A DNA stretch of 64,000 nucleotides, from contig WYBA01000135.1 of assembly GCA_011526095.1 (NCBI GenBank), forward strand, positions 1-64,000. Reading direction: 5' to 3'. The position numbers were made by a program, and so were the translations under genes. Origin of the DNA: Myxococcales bacterium. Lineage in GTDB: Bacteria; Myxococcota_A; Polyangia; Haliangiales; Haliangiaceae. This document shows positions 46,472-56,332 of the stretch, piece by piece. How positions within the stretch are numbered: the stretch's first letter is position 1; each line of letters starts with the position of its first letter. The notes beneath the pieces were generated by a model that did no database searches, had not been told where the DNA came from, and saw only the letters and a program-made list of their open reading frames with translations.

Positions 46472-47047
46472 GTGGTCCCCCCCGACGACGATCACGCCGC
46501 GCGCTACGACGAGCTCGTCGCGGCGATCGCGCGCGAGCTCCCGGGATTTCGCATCGTTCGCAAGGACCGCTCGCGCCTGCAGCGCGCGATCCACCGCGCG
46601 CTCGTGGTCGTCACCTTCGGCGGGATGCGCGCGTACCTCGACGGCTACCAGACGACGATCGGCAAGACGGTCTACGTCACCGCGGACTGGGACGAGCGCG
46701 ACCCGCTCGAGCGCTATGTCACGCTGCGCCACGAGGCCGTCCACCTGCGCCAGTTCCGCCGCTACACCCTGCCGGGGATGGCGCTGCTCTACGTGCTGCT
46801 CCCGCTCCCGATGGGGCTGGCGTGGTTCCGCGCGCGCCTCGAGCAGGAGGCGTACGCCGAGTCGATCCGGGCCGCGGCCGAGGTGTGGGGCCCGGCCCGG
46901 CCCCGCGACCCGGCCTACCGGGCGCATATCGTCGGTCAGTTCCTGGGCCCGTCGTACGGGTGGATGTGGCCGTTCCGGCGGTCAGTCGAGGCCTGGTATG
47001 ACCGGGTCCTGGACTCCCTTCCGGCTACCCCGCCGCCCGCGCCATGA
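46472..47047 (+). CDS. putative membrane-associated metalloprotein with HEAVH motif
   Basis: 191 residues, no family recognised. LRHEAVHLRQFRR contains HExxH, the zinc site of many peptidases, and EQEAYAESIR about 35 residues on offers a possible third ligand (Glu). Between them lies a hydrophobic hairpin (LPGMALLYVLLPLPMGLAWF). The N-terminal part (YLDGYQTTIGKTVYVTADWD) is beta-rich. The layout suggests a small minimal protease-like domain (SprT/M48-like spacing), but activity is not shown. It is followed after 40 bases by the Hsp70-like gene on the same strand. Confidence 0.6.
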   Translation: MVPPDDDHAARYDELVAAIARELPGFRIVRKDRSRLQRAIHRALVVVTFGGMRAYLDGYQTTIGKTVYVTADWDERDPLERYVTLRHEAVHLRQFRRYTLPGMALLYVLLPLPMGLAWFRARLEQEAYAESIRAAAEVWGPARPRDPAYRAHIVGQFLGPSYGWMWPFRRSVEAWYDRVLDSLPATPPPAP

Positions 47048-47072
47048 AGTGGCATCCTGGCGGCGGCCTCAG

Positions 47073-47078
47073 TAGGAT
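47073..47078 (+). promoter_or_regulatory. -10-like hexamer (TAGGAT) before the Hsp70-like gene
   Basis: TAGGAT ends 9 bases before the GTG. No CIRCE or sigma32-type sequence was seen, so heat-shock control by those routes is not supported. Confidence 0.43.
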
Positions 47079-47087
47079 GGCCCACAC

Positions 47088-49457
47088 GTGAACGACCCGA
47101 TCATCGGTATCGACCTGGGGACGTCGAACACCGTCGTGGCGGTGACCGGCGACGACGGTCAGCCTCGGGTGCTGCCCGACGACAACGGCTACAAGATCCA
47201 GCCGTCGGTCGTGTCGTTCCACCCCAACGGCAGCGTGATCGTCGGGGCGGAGGCCAAGCAGCGGCGGATCATCGACCCGCGCAACACCGTGTACTCGGTC
47301 AAGCGGCTGATCGGCCGGCCGTTCAAGGCCAAGGAGATCGCGACGGCCCAGGCCCGGATGCCGTTCACGATCAAGGAGGGCGTCAACCAGCAGCCGGTGA
47401 TCGTCACCCGCGCCGGCGAGTTCGCCATCCCCGAGATCTCGGCGATCGTCCTCGACCACGTCCGCAACATCGCCAAGAAGCAGCTCGGCCAGGACGTCCA
47501 CCGCGCCGTCGTGACGGTGCCGGCCAACTTCGTCGACTCGCAGCGCTCTGCCACCGCCACGGCGGGCGCGATCGCCGGGTTGACGATCGTCCGCGTGCTC
47601 AACGAGCCGACCGCGGCGGCGCTCGCCTACGGCCACCTGCACCAGCTCAACCGCCGGATCGCCGTGTTCGACTTCGGCGGCGGCACGTTCGACATCACCG
47701 TGCTCAACCTCGAGGACCAGGTCTACGAGGTGCTCGGCACCGCCGGCGACACGTTCCTCGGCGGCGACGACATCGACGAGCGCCTGGTCGAGCACATGGC
47801 CCAGGTGTTCCTGGAACAGTCGCGCGTCGACCTGCGCGAGCACGAGCTGGCGATGATGCGGCTGCGCGCCGTCGCCGAGCAGACCAAGATCGAGCTGTCG
47901 CGGCGGACGCGGGCGATCGTCAAGATCGACGAGATCGCGTACGGCCCCGGCGGCGCGCCGCTCGACCTGCAGCTCGAGATCACCCGCGACGAGCTGATCG
48001 GCAAGACCCGCGACATCATCGAGCGCGCGTTCCCGGTGTGCGAGGAGGCGCTGCGGGTCGCGAGCCTGCGCGTCGGCGACGTCGACGACGTCGTGCTCGT
48101 CGGCGGCACGACCAAGATCCCGTACGTGCGCGAGCGCGTCGCGGCGTTCTTCGGCAAGCAGCCGCGCACCGACGTCAACCCCGAGGAGGCGGTCGCGATC
48201 GGCGCGGCGCTCCAGGCCGAGTCGCTGCAGCGGCTGCTCGGCGGCGGTCGCCGCCAGACCGCGCGCTCGGCCGCCGCGCCGCCGGGCTCGCCGCTGCCGC
48301 CGAGGCCGCCCACCGCGCCACCGCCGATGGGCACGCCGGGCCGGACGACCGCGCCGCGCATCGCCACGGATCCGATGACCACGCCCGAGGCGACGACGCC
48401 CGAGGTCAAGCGGACGACGGCGCCGATGGGCGTCCCGGTGCAGGCGCGGACCCGCACCGAGCGGGTCGCCGCGCCGGGCGAGGCGGTCGACCGGATCCCG
48501 GGGATCCCGGGCGCCCGTCCCGGGACCGCCCCGGGCGTCGCCGGCGCCGCGCCGCTGGGTCGGATCACCCGCCCGGGCGCCGCGCCCGCGCCGCCGCCGC
48601 CCGCCGCCGCGCTCGGCCGCACGATGATGGGCGTGCCCGCCGGCCCCGGCGCGCAGCCGCCCGGGCAGCCCCCCGGACAGGACGAGACGTTCGACGAGAG
48701 CACGGACCTGCGCACCAACCCGGCGCACCGCCCGGGCTCGAAGGGCGGGGGCGCGGTCGGCGCCGCCGACGCCGACGCCGACGCCGACGAGATCACGCTG
48801 ATGCCGCCGGCGCCGGGCGCGGCGGCGCAGCGCCCGGCGATGATGCCGGCGCAGATGCCGACGATGATGATGGACGGTGGGCCTGCGGCGCAGGCCCAGG
48901 CCCAGGCGCCCACGCTGCACGGCGCGATGAGCCCGCTACCGCCGGCCGGGCCGTCCCAGGCGCCCACGCTCATGGGCGCGCAGGCCCCGACCATGACCGG
49001 CGTGCCGTCGATGGCCATGGGCGGGCCGATGCCCCGCGCCGCCGCCCCGACGGTCGTCGACGTCACGCCGCGCGGGCTCGGCATCGGCACCGTCGCCGGC
49101 TACTGCGAGGAGCTGATCCGCCGCAACTCGCGCGTGCCGACGGAGATCAAGCGCAACTTCACGACGTCGCGCGACAAGCAGCAGAGCGTTCGGATCCGCG
49201 TGTGCCAGGGCGAGTCGCGCCGGATCGACGACAACCTGATCCTCGGCGACCTCGTGCTCGACGGCCTCGAGCCACGCCCGCGCGGCGAGACGACGATCGA
49301 GGTCACGTTCACGATCGACCACAGCGGCATCCTCCAGGTCCGCGCGCGCGACGCCCGCACCGGCCGCGAGCAGCGCGCCAGCCTCGACATCCTCGGCGCG
49401 CAGTCCGCGGCCGAGGTCGACAAGGCGAAGAACCGGCTTCGCGAGCTGCGGTCGTAG
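47088..49457 (+). CDS. Hsp70/DnaK-family protein with ~270-residue Pro/Ala-rich insertion
   Basis: 789 residues. The ATPase domain is canonical (about 1-384): [15 protein letters not shown] (phosphate 1), [15 protein letters not shown] (phosphate 2), [14 protein letters not shown], and [18 protein letters not shown]. Instead of the short linker, residues about 385-655 are low-complexity Pro/Ala/Gly/Met sequence ([42 protein letters not shown]). A beta substrate-binding domain follows ([51 protein letters not shown]), and the alpha lid is cut to about 20 residues. It is not the housekeeping DnaK; no dnaJ or grpE is near. The extended linker could tether a client domain or scaffold phase-like assemblies, which is speculation. 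Confidence 0.9.
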   Translation: MNDPIIGIDLGTSNTVVAVTGDDGQPRVLPDDNGYKIQPSVVSFHPNGSVIVGAEAKQRRIIDPRNTVYSVKRLIGRPFKAKEIATAQARMPFTIKEGVNQQPVIVTRAGEFAIPEISAIVLDHVRNIAKKQLGQDVHRAVVTVPANFVDSQRSATATAGAIAGLTIVRVLNEPTAAALAYGHLHQLNRRIAVFDFGGGTFDITVLNLEDQVYEVLGTAGDTFLGGDDIDERLVEHMAQVFLEQSRVDLREHELAMMRLRAVAEQTKIELSRRTRAIVKIDEIAYGPGGAPLDLQLEITRDELIGKTRDIIERAFPVCEEALRVASLRVGDVDDVVLVGGTTKIPYVRERVAAFFGKQPRTDVNPEEAVAIGAALQAESLQRLLGGGRRQTARSAAAPPGSPLPPRPPTAPPPMGTPGRTTAPRIATDPMTTPEATTPEVKRTTAPMGVPVQARTRTERVAAPGEAVDRIPGIPGARPGTAPGVAGAAPLGRITRPGAAPAPPPPAAALGRTMMGVPAGPGAQPPGQPPGQDETFDESTDLRTNPAHRPGSKGGGAVGAADADADADEITLMPPAPGAAAQRPAMMPAQMPTMMMDGGPAAQAQAQAPTLHGAMSPLPPAGPSQAPTLMGAQAPTMTGVPSMAMGGPMPRAAAPTVVDVTPRGLGIGTVAGYCEELIRRNSRVPTEIKRNFTTSRDKQQSVRIRVCQGESRRIDDNLILGDLVLDGLEPRPRGETTIEVTFTIDHSGILQVRARDARTGREQRASLDILGAQSAAEVDKAKNRLRELRS

Positions 49458-49458
49458 C

Positions 49459-49475
49459 CGCGGCGGGCCGCCGCG
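49459..49475 (+). terminator. GC-rich hairpin after the Hsp70-like gene
   Basis: CGCGGCG and CGCCGCG form a 7-bp perfect stem around GGC, starting two bases after the stop codon. There is no T-run, but the stem is very stable and may stop or stall transcription before the his operon. Confidence 0.35.
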
Positions 49476-49505
49476 CGAAAGCCGCGCACGCCGAACCGAC
49501 GTCAC

Positions 49506-50123
49506 GTGCTACAAGGGCTCGTGGCGCCGCGCCAGGCTCGCATCGAGCGGAACACCAAGGAGACCCAGATCACCGTCGAGCTGACGGTCGACGGGTCCGG
49601 CAGCCGGACGATCGACACGCCGCTGCCGTTCTTCACCCACATGCTGGACGCGTTCGCGCGCCACGGCGTGTTCGACCTCGCCCTCACCGCGCGCGGCGAC
49701 ATCGAGATCGACGGCCACCACACCGTCGAGGACACCGGGCTCGCGCTCGGCGCCGCGTTCAAGGACGCGCTCGGCGATCGCGCCGGCCTGGTCCGCTACG
49801 GCTGGGCGACCCTGCCGATGGACGAGACGCTCGTGACGTGCGCGGTCGACTTCTCCGGGCGCCCCGCGTTCGTGTGGAAGGTCGACGCGCTCGACGGCAA
49901 GTGGATCGGCACGTTCGACTGCGAGCTCGCCAAGGAGTTCTTCGCCGCGTTCACCCAGCGCGCCGAGTGCAACCTCCACGTCGTGCTCCACCACGGCGGC
50001 AACGCGCACCACGTCATCGAGTGCATCTTCAAGGCGTTCGCCCGCGCGGTCGACGCGGCGACGCGGCTCGACCCGCGGCTGGCGGGCGCGGTGCCGTCGA
50101 CCAAGGGCACGCTGACGTCGTGA
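49506..50123 (+). CDS. hisB: imidazoleglycerol-phosphate dehydratase
   Basis: 205 residues. The HisB signature is complete: GHHTVEDTGLALGAAF for one His-rich metal motif and HHVIECIFKAFARA near the end for the other, with FFTHMLDAFARHG between. It carries out the sixth step of histidine synthesis (imidazole-glycerol phosphate to imidazole-acetol phosphate). It is the single-domain form without the HisB phosphatase half. First of five his genes; its TGA overlaps the hisH GTG. GTG at 49521 is a possible alternative start, as conserved sequence only begins at RQARIERNTKETQI. Confidence 0.96.
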   Translation: MLQGLVAPRQARIERNTKETQITVELTVDGSGSRTIDTPLPFFTHMLDAFARHGVFDLALTARGDIEIDGHHTVEDTGLALGAAFKDALGDRAGLVRYGWATLPMDETLVTCAVDFSGRPAFVWKVDALDGKWIGTFDCELAKEFFAAFTQRAECNLHVVLHHGGNAHHVIECIFKAFARAVDAATRLDPRLAGAVPSTKGTLTS

Positions 50124-50743
50124 TCGCCGTCGTCGACGTCTGCTCCGGCAACCTGCGCTCCGTCGAGAAGGCGCTCGCCCACGTCGGCGGCGCGCCGGTG
50201 GTCACGCAGGATCCGGACGTCATCCGCCGCGCCGACAAGGTCGTCGTCCCCGGCCAGGGCGCGTTCGGCGCGTTCACGGCGGGCCTGGCCGAGCGCGGGC
50301 TCGAGGGCGCGCTACGCGAGGCGCTCGCCGCCGGCAAGCCGTTCCTGGGGATCTGCCTCGGTCTGCAGGTGCTGTTCGACGACAGCGAGGAGCAGGGCCC
50401 GGTCGCAGGGCTCGGGCTCGTCCCCGGCCACGTCGTGAAGTTCCGGCCGGCGGCGCACGAGGATCACCTCAAGGTGCCACACATCGGCTGGAACCCGGTG
50501 CGGCGCGTCGGCCACGCCGGGGACCCGATGCTCGCCGGCCTGCCCGACGAGGCGCACGTCTACTTCGTCCACAGCTACTACGTCGTGCCGTCCGACCCGT
50601 CGGTGACCGTGCTCGATTGCGAGCACGGCGTGCGGTTCTGCGCCGCGGTCCGCAAGGACAACCTGTTCGCCTGTCAGTTCCACCCCGAGAAGAGCCAGCA
50701 CGTCGGCCTGCGGCTGCTGGCCAACTTCGTCGAACGGGCGTAA
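50120..50743 (+). CDS. hisH: imidazole glycerol phosphate synthase, glutamine amidotransferase subunit
   Basis: 207 residues. GNLRSVEKALAHVGG and VVPGQGAFGAF are typical of HisH; the triad is Cys in FLGICLGLQVL and His and Glu in QFHPEKSQH. It releases ammonia from glutamine and passes it to HisF. PHIGWNPV and YFVHSYYV are also conserved. It is coupled to hisB by a four-base overlap (GTGA) and followed after 15 bases by hisA. Confidence 0.96.
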   Translation: MIAVVDVCSGNLRSVEKALAHVGGAPVVTQDPDVIRRADKVVVPGQGAFGAFTAGLAERGLEGALREALAAGKPFLGICLGLQVLFDDSEEQGPVAGLGLVPGHVVKFRPAAHEDHLKVPHIGWNPVRRVGHAGDPMLAGLPDEAHVYFVHSYYVVPSDPSVTVLDCEHGVRFCAAVRKDNLFACQFHPEKSQHVGLRLLANFVERA

Positions 50744-50758
50744 GACCGGACCAGCGCG

Positions 50759-51478
50759 ATGAAGATCTTCCCAGCGATCGATCTGCTCGGTGGCAAGGCG
50801 GTCCGGCTCGTCGGCGGGCGGCGCGAGGAGGCGACCGTGTTCCACGACCGCCCCTGGGAGCTCGTGGCGGAGCTGGCGGACGCCGGCGCCGAGCGCATCC
50901 ACGTCGTCGACCTCGACGGCGCGTTCGCCGGCGCCCAGCACCACCACGACCTCGTCCACAAGATCCTCGAGGCGTCGCCGGTGCCGGTGCAGGTCGGCGG
51001 CGGCATCCGGTCGCTGTCCGCGGCCGAGGCCGTGCTCGCCGCCGGCGCGCGGTTCGTCGTGCTCGGCACCGCCGCGGTCAAGGAGCCGGGGATGGTCCAT
51101 ACGCTGTGCCACGCCCATCCCGGCCGCATCGTCATCGCGGTCGACGCGCGCGACGGCGTCGTCACCGTCGAGGGCTGGGTCGAGAGCGCCGGGCTGACCG
51201 CGCTCGAGCTCGGGCGCCGCGCCGAGGCGTGGGGCGCCCACGCGCTGCTGTACACGGACGTCGCGCGCGACGGCACGCACGCCGGCCCCAACGTCGCGGC
51301 GACCGCCGCGCTCGCCGCGGGCGTCGGGATCGACGTCTACGCCTCGGGCGGCGTGTCCTCGCTCGACGACCTCCGCGCGCTCGCCGCCGCCGGGCTGCCC
51401 GCGGTCATCGTCGGGCGCGCGCTCTACGATCGCCGGTTCACGCTGGCCGAGGCGATCGCCGCGGGCCGCGGAGCCTGA
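50759..51478 (+). CDS. hisA: phosphoribosylformimino-5-aminoimidazole carboxamide ribotide isomerase
   Basis: 239 residues, a (beta/alpha)8 barrel. FPAIDLLGGKAVRLVGG carries the first catalytic Asp and the Gly-Gly-Lys loop; LLYTDVARDGTHAGPN carries the second Asp; VQVGGGIRSLSAAE and IVGRALYDRRFT are the phosphate-binding loops. It isomerises ProFAR to PRFAR, the substrate of HisF. The neighbours hisH and hisF confirm the assignment. Confidence 0.96.
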   Translation: MKIFPAIDLLGGKAVRLVGGRREEATVFHDRPWELVAELADAGAERIHVVDLDGAFAGAQHHHDLVHKILEASPVPVQVGGGIRSLSAAEAVLAAGARFVVLGTAAVKEPGMVHTLCHAHPGRIVIAVDARDGVVTVEGWVESAGLTALELGRRAEAWGAHALLYTDVARDGTHAGPNVAATAALAAGVGIDVYASGGVSSLDDLRALAAAGLPAVIVGRALYDRRFTLAEAIAAGRGA

Positions 51479-51484
51479 TCGCCG

Positions 51485-52258
<774 letters not shown>

Positions 52259-52274
52259 GCCAAGCGAGGTTCCC

Positions 52275-53005
52275 ATGGCGACTCCCGACGACACGCACGT
52301 GACGACCGAGCCCGCGTGGGACGAGCGCGGCCTGGTGCCCGCGATCGTCCAGGACGCGACCACCGGCGCCGTCCTGATGATGGCGTGGATGAACCGCGAG
52401 GCGCTCGCGCTCACCCGCACCACCGGCGAGGTCACGTTCTGGTCGCGGTCGCGCCAGGCGCTGTGGAAGAAGGGCGAGACCTCGGGCAACGTGCTGCGGC
52501 TGGTCGAGCTGCGGCTCGACTGCGACGCCGACACGCTCCTCGTCCGCGCCACCCCGGCCGGCCCGTCGTGCCACACCGGCCGCACCGCCTGCTTCTTCAA
52601 CGTCGTCGCGCCCGCACCCGGCGACGGCGGTGACGCCCCGCGCGTCGACCAGGGCGTGCCCGCCGCCGCGCCCGCGTCGATCCTCGACACGCTCGCGCGC
52701 GTGCTCGAGGCGCGCCGCGACCACGCCACCGGCGAGAAGAGCTACACCCGGTCGCTGCTCGACGGCGGGTTCCCGAAGATCCTCGGCAAGATCGCCGAGG
52801 AGCACGGGGAGCTCGCGGCCGAGCTCCCCGACGGCGACGAGCACGACGTCGTCCACGAGACCGCGGACCTGTTGTTCCACGTCATGGTCGGCCTGGTCGC
52901 GCGCCGCATCCCGGTCGCCGCGGTGTGGGCCGAGCTCGGCCGGCGGTTCGGGATCGGCGGCCACGTCGAGAAGGCCGCGCGCCCGCCCAAGCCGGAGCCC
53001 GCCGG

Positions 53006-53009
<4 letters not shown>
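52275..53009 (+). CDS. hisIE: bifunctional phosphoribosyl-AMP cyclohydrolase / phosphoribosyl-ATP pyrophosphatase
   Basis: 244 residues with two domains. The HisI part (about 10-118) has [38 protein letters not shown] and [20 protein letters not shown], whose Asp and Cys bind metal. The HisE part (about 135-225) has [21 protein letters not shown] and [14 protein letters not shown], the MazG-like helices. It performs steps two and three of the pathway. A linker rich in Ala/Pro joins the domains. hisG, hisD and hisC are not in the window. The ATG has GAGG upstream. Its stop overlaps the helicase GTG. Confidence 0.95.
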
Positions 53010-55006
<1,997 letters not shown>

Positions 55007-55013
55007 CGCCCGC

Positions 55014-55550
55014 TCACGTGACGCACGAAAGTTCCGTCGCGACGACGTCCTGCGCCGCGGTCGCGTCGATCAGCGCGCCGAGCGTGACGTCGCGGCCGGG
55101 GACGACGTGCGCCTCGCCCAGCAGGTCCGCGACCGGGCGCAACGCGAACGCGCGCTCGTGCAGCCGCGGGTGCGGCACGTCGAGGCGCACGCCCTCGGCG
55201 CCGTGCCACCGCACGACGCGCGCGCCCCACAGCAGCACGTCGACGTCGATCGTCCGCGGGCCCCAACGCTGCTCGCGGCGGCGATCGCGCCCGAGCAGCC
55301 GCTCGGCCTCGAGCACGGCGTCGAGCAGCTCGCCCGGCGTCGGCGGCACGTCGACGCGCACCGCGATCGCCGCGTTGAGGAACGCGCCCTGCGCGACGCC
55401 GCCGACGGGCGCGGTGCGGTAGACGCGCGAGGCGCGCACCGGGCCCCACGCCGCGAACGCCGCCGCGACCGCGGCGAACCGGGCGACGATCGCCGCGTCG
55501 TCGCCGACGTTGCCGCCGAGCCCCAGGACGATCGTCTCGGCGCCGCGCAT
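55014..55550 (-). CDS. folK: 2-amino-4-hydroxy-6-hydroxymethyldihydropteridine diphosphokinase
   Basis: 178 residues. LGLGGNVGDDAAIVARF starts the family, and RWGPRTIDVDVLLWG is the signature with the two metal-binding Asp; PHPRLHERAFALRPVADL follows. It transfers pyrophosphate from ATP to the pterin in folate synthesis. No folP or folB is next to it. The fumarylacetoacetase-family gene ends upstream with a one-base gap on the same strand, so the two are probably one transcript. It converges with the DinG-like gene over a seven-base gap. Confidence 0.93.
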   Translation of the reverse strand: MRGAETIVLGLGGNVGDDAAIVARFAAVAAAFAAWGPVRASRVYRTAPVGGVAQGAFLNAAIAVRVDVPPTPGELLDAVLEAERLLGRDRRREQRWGPRTIDVDVLLWGARVVRWHGAEGVRLDVPHPRLHERAFALRPVADLLGEAHVVPGRDVTLGALIDATAAQDVVATELSCVT

Positions 55551-55551
55551 G

Positions 55552-56217
55552 TCAGTCGCGCGCGGCGACCTCGTTGCGCAGCACGCCGATGCCCTCGATC
55601 TCGATCTCGACGACGTCGCCGACCGCCAGGTCGCCGACGCCGGCGGGCGTGCCGGTCGAGATCACGTCGCCGCGCTCGAGCGTCATGTACGTCGAGCAGA
55701 ACTCGATCAGCGCCGGCACGTCGAAGATCATGTCCGCGGTCGACGAGTCCTGGCGCGTGACGCCGTTGACCCGCGCCTGGACGCGCAGGTTCGACGGATC
55801 GAGCCCGGCGACGATCCGCGGGCCGATCGGGCAGAACGTGTCGAAGCCCTTGGCGCGCGCCCACTGGCCGTCGCGCTGCTGCAGCTCGCGCACGCTGACG
55901 TCGTTGACGCAGGTGTAGCCGAGCACGACGTCGAGCGCGCGGTCGCGCGACACCCGCGCGCAGCGCTGGCCGATGACGACGCCGAGCTCCGCCTCGTGAT
56001 CGACGCGCGGGAACCCCGCCGGCCGGCGGATCACGCCGCCGTGCGGGAGCATCGCCGACGGCGGCTTGAGGAACATCAGCGGCTCCGACGGCGGCGTCTT
56101 GCCCATCTCGACCGCGTGGGCGCGGTAGTTCACGCCGATCCCGATGATCTTCGACGGGATCAGGTCGATCTCCTCGGGCGCCGCGGTCGAGCCAGCACGC
56201 ACCAGCGACAGCTTCAT
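55552..56217 (-). CDS. fumarylacetoacetate hydrolase family protein
   Basis: 221 residues, the short FAH class (FAHD1/YcgM-like). IIGIGVNYRAHAVEMGK, MFLKPPSAMLPHGG and VDHEAELGVVIGQ (the Glu and Asp metal ligands start here) are followed by GYTCVNDVSVRELQ, GFDTFCPIGPRIV and GDVISTGTPAGVGDL. Members include acylpyruvases, oxaloacetate decarboxylases and catabolic isomerases; the exact substrate cannot be told. The start MKLSLVRAG is natural for the class. It shares a 115-base divergent region with the FHA gene. Confidence 0.9.
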   Translation of the reverse strand: MKLSLVRAGSTAAPEEIDLIPSKIIGIGVNYRAHAVEMGKTPPSEPLMFLKPPSAMLPHGGVIRRPAGFPRVDHEAELGVVIGQRCARVSRDRALDVVLGYTCVNDVSVRELQQRDGQWARAKGFDTFCPIGPRIVAGLDPSNLRVQARVNGVTRQDSSTADMIFDVPALIEFCSTYMTLERGDVISTGTPAGVGDLAVGDVVEIEIEGIGVLRNEVAARD

Positions 56218-56297
56218 GGCGCGTCAGTACCACGCAAACCCACCTCTGGCGCGAGGTAGGCGAGCGGCCACCGCGGCCAGGTCAGGCATGCAATTCG

Positions 56298-56326
56298 TTG
56301 ATCGGCCCCGGGGGGCCCCGTAGAAT
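56298..56326 (+). promoter_or_regulatory. promoter of the FHA-protein gene (TTGATC-17-TAGAAT)
   Basis: TTGATC and TAGAAT are separated by exactly 17 bases, the best -35/-10 match in the window, and the GTG start follows 6 bases after the -10. The spacer consists only of G and C and is largely self-complementary (GGCCCC...GGGGCC), so it may fold or serve as a binding site. Message from this promoter would be leaderless. Confidence 0.6.
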
Positions 56327-56332
56327 TCCACC

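Noticed and set aside
47041..47087. Heat-shock operator (CIRCE) or sigma32 promoter before the Hsp70-like gene
   Set aside because: No inverted repeat or sigma32-type boxes were found; only the TAGGAT hexamer is present.
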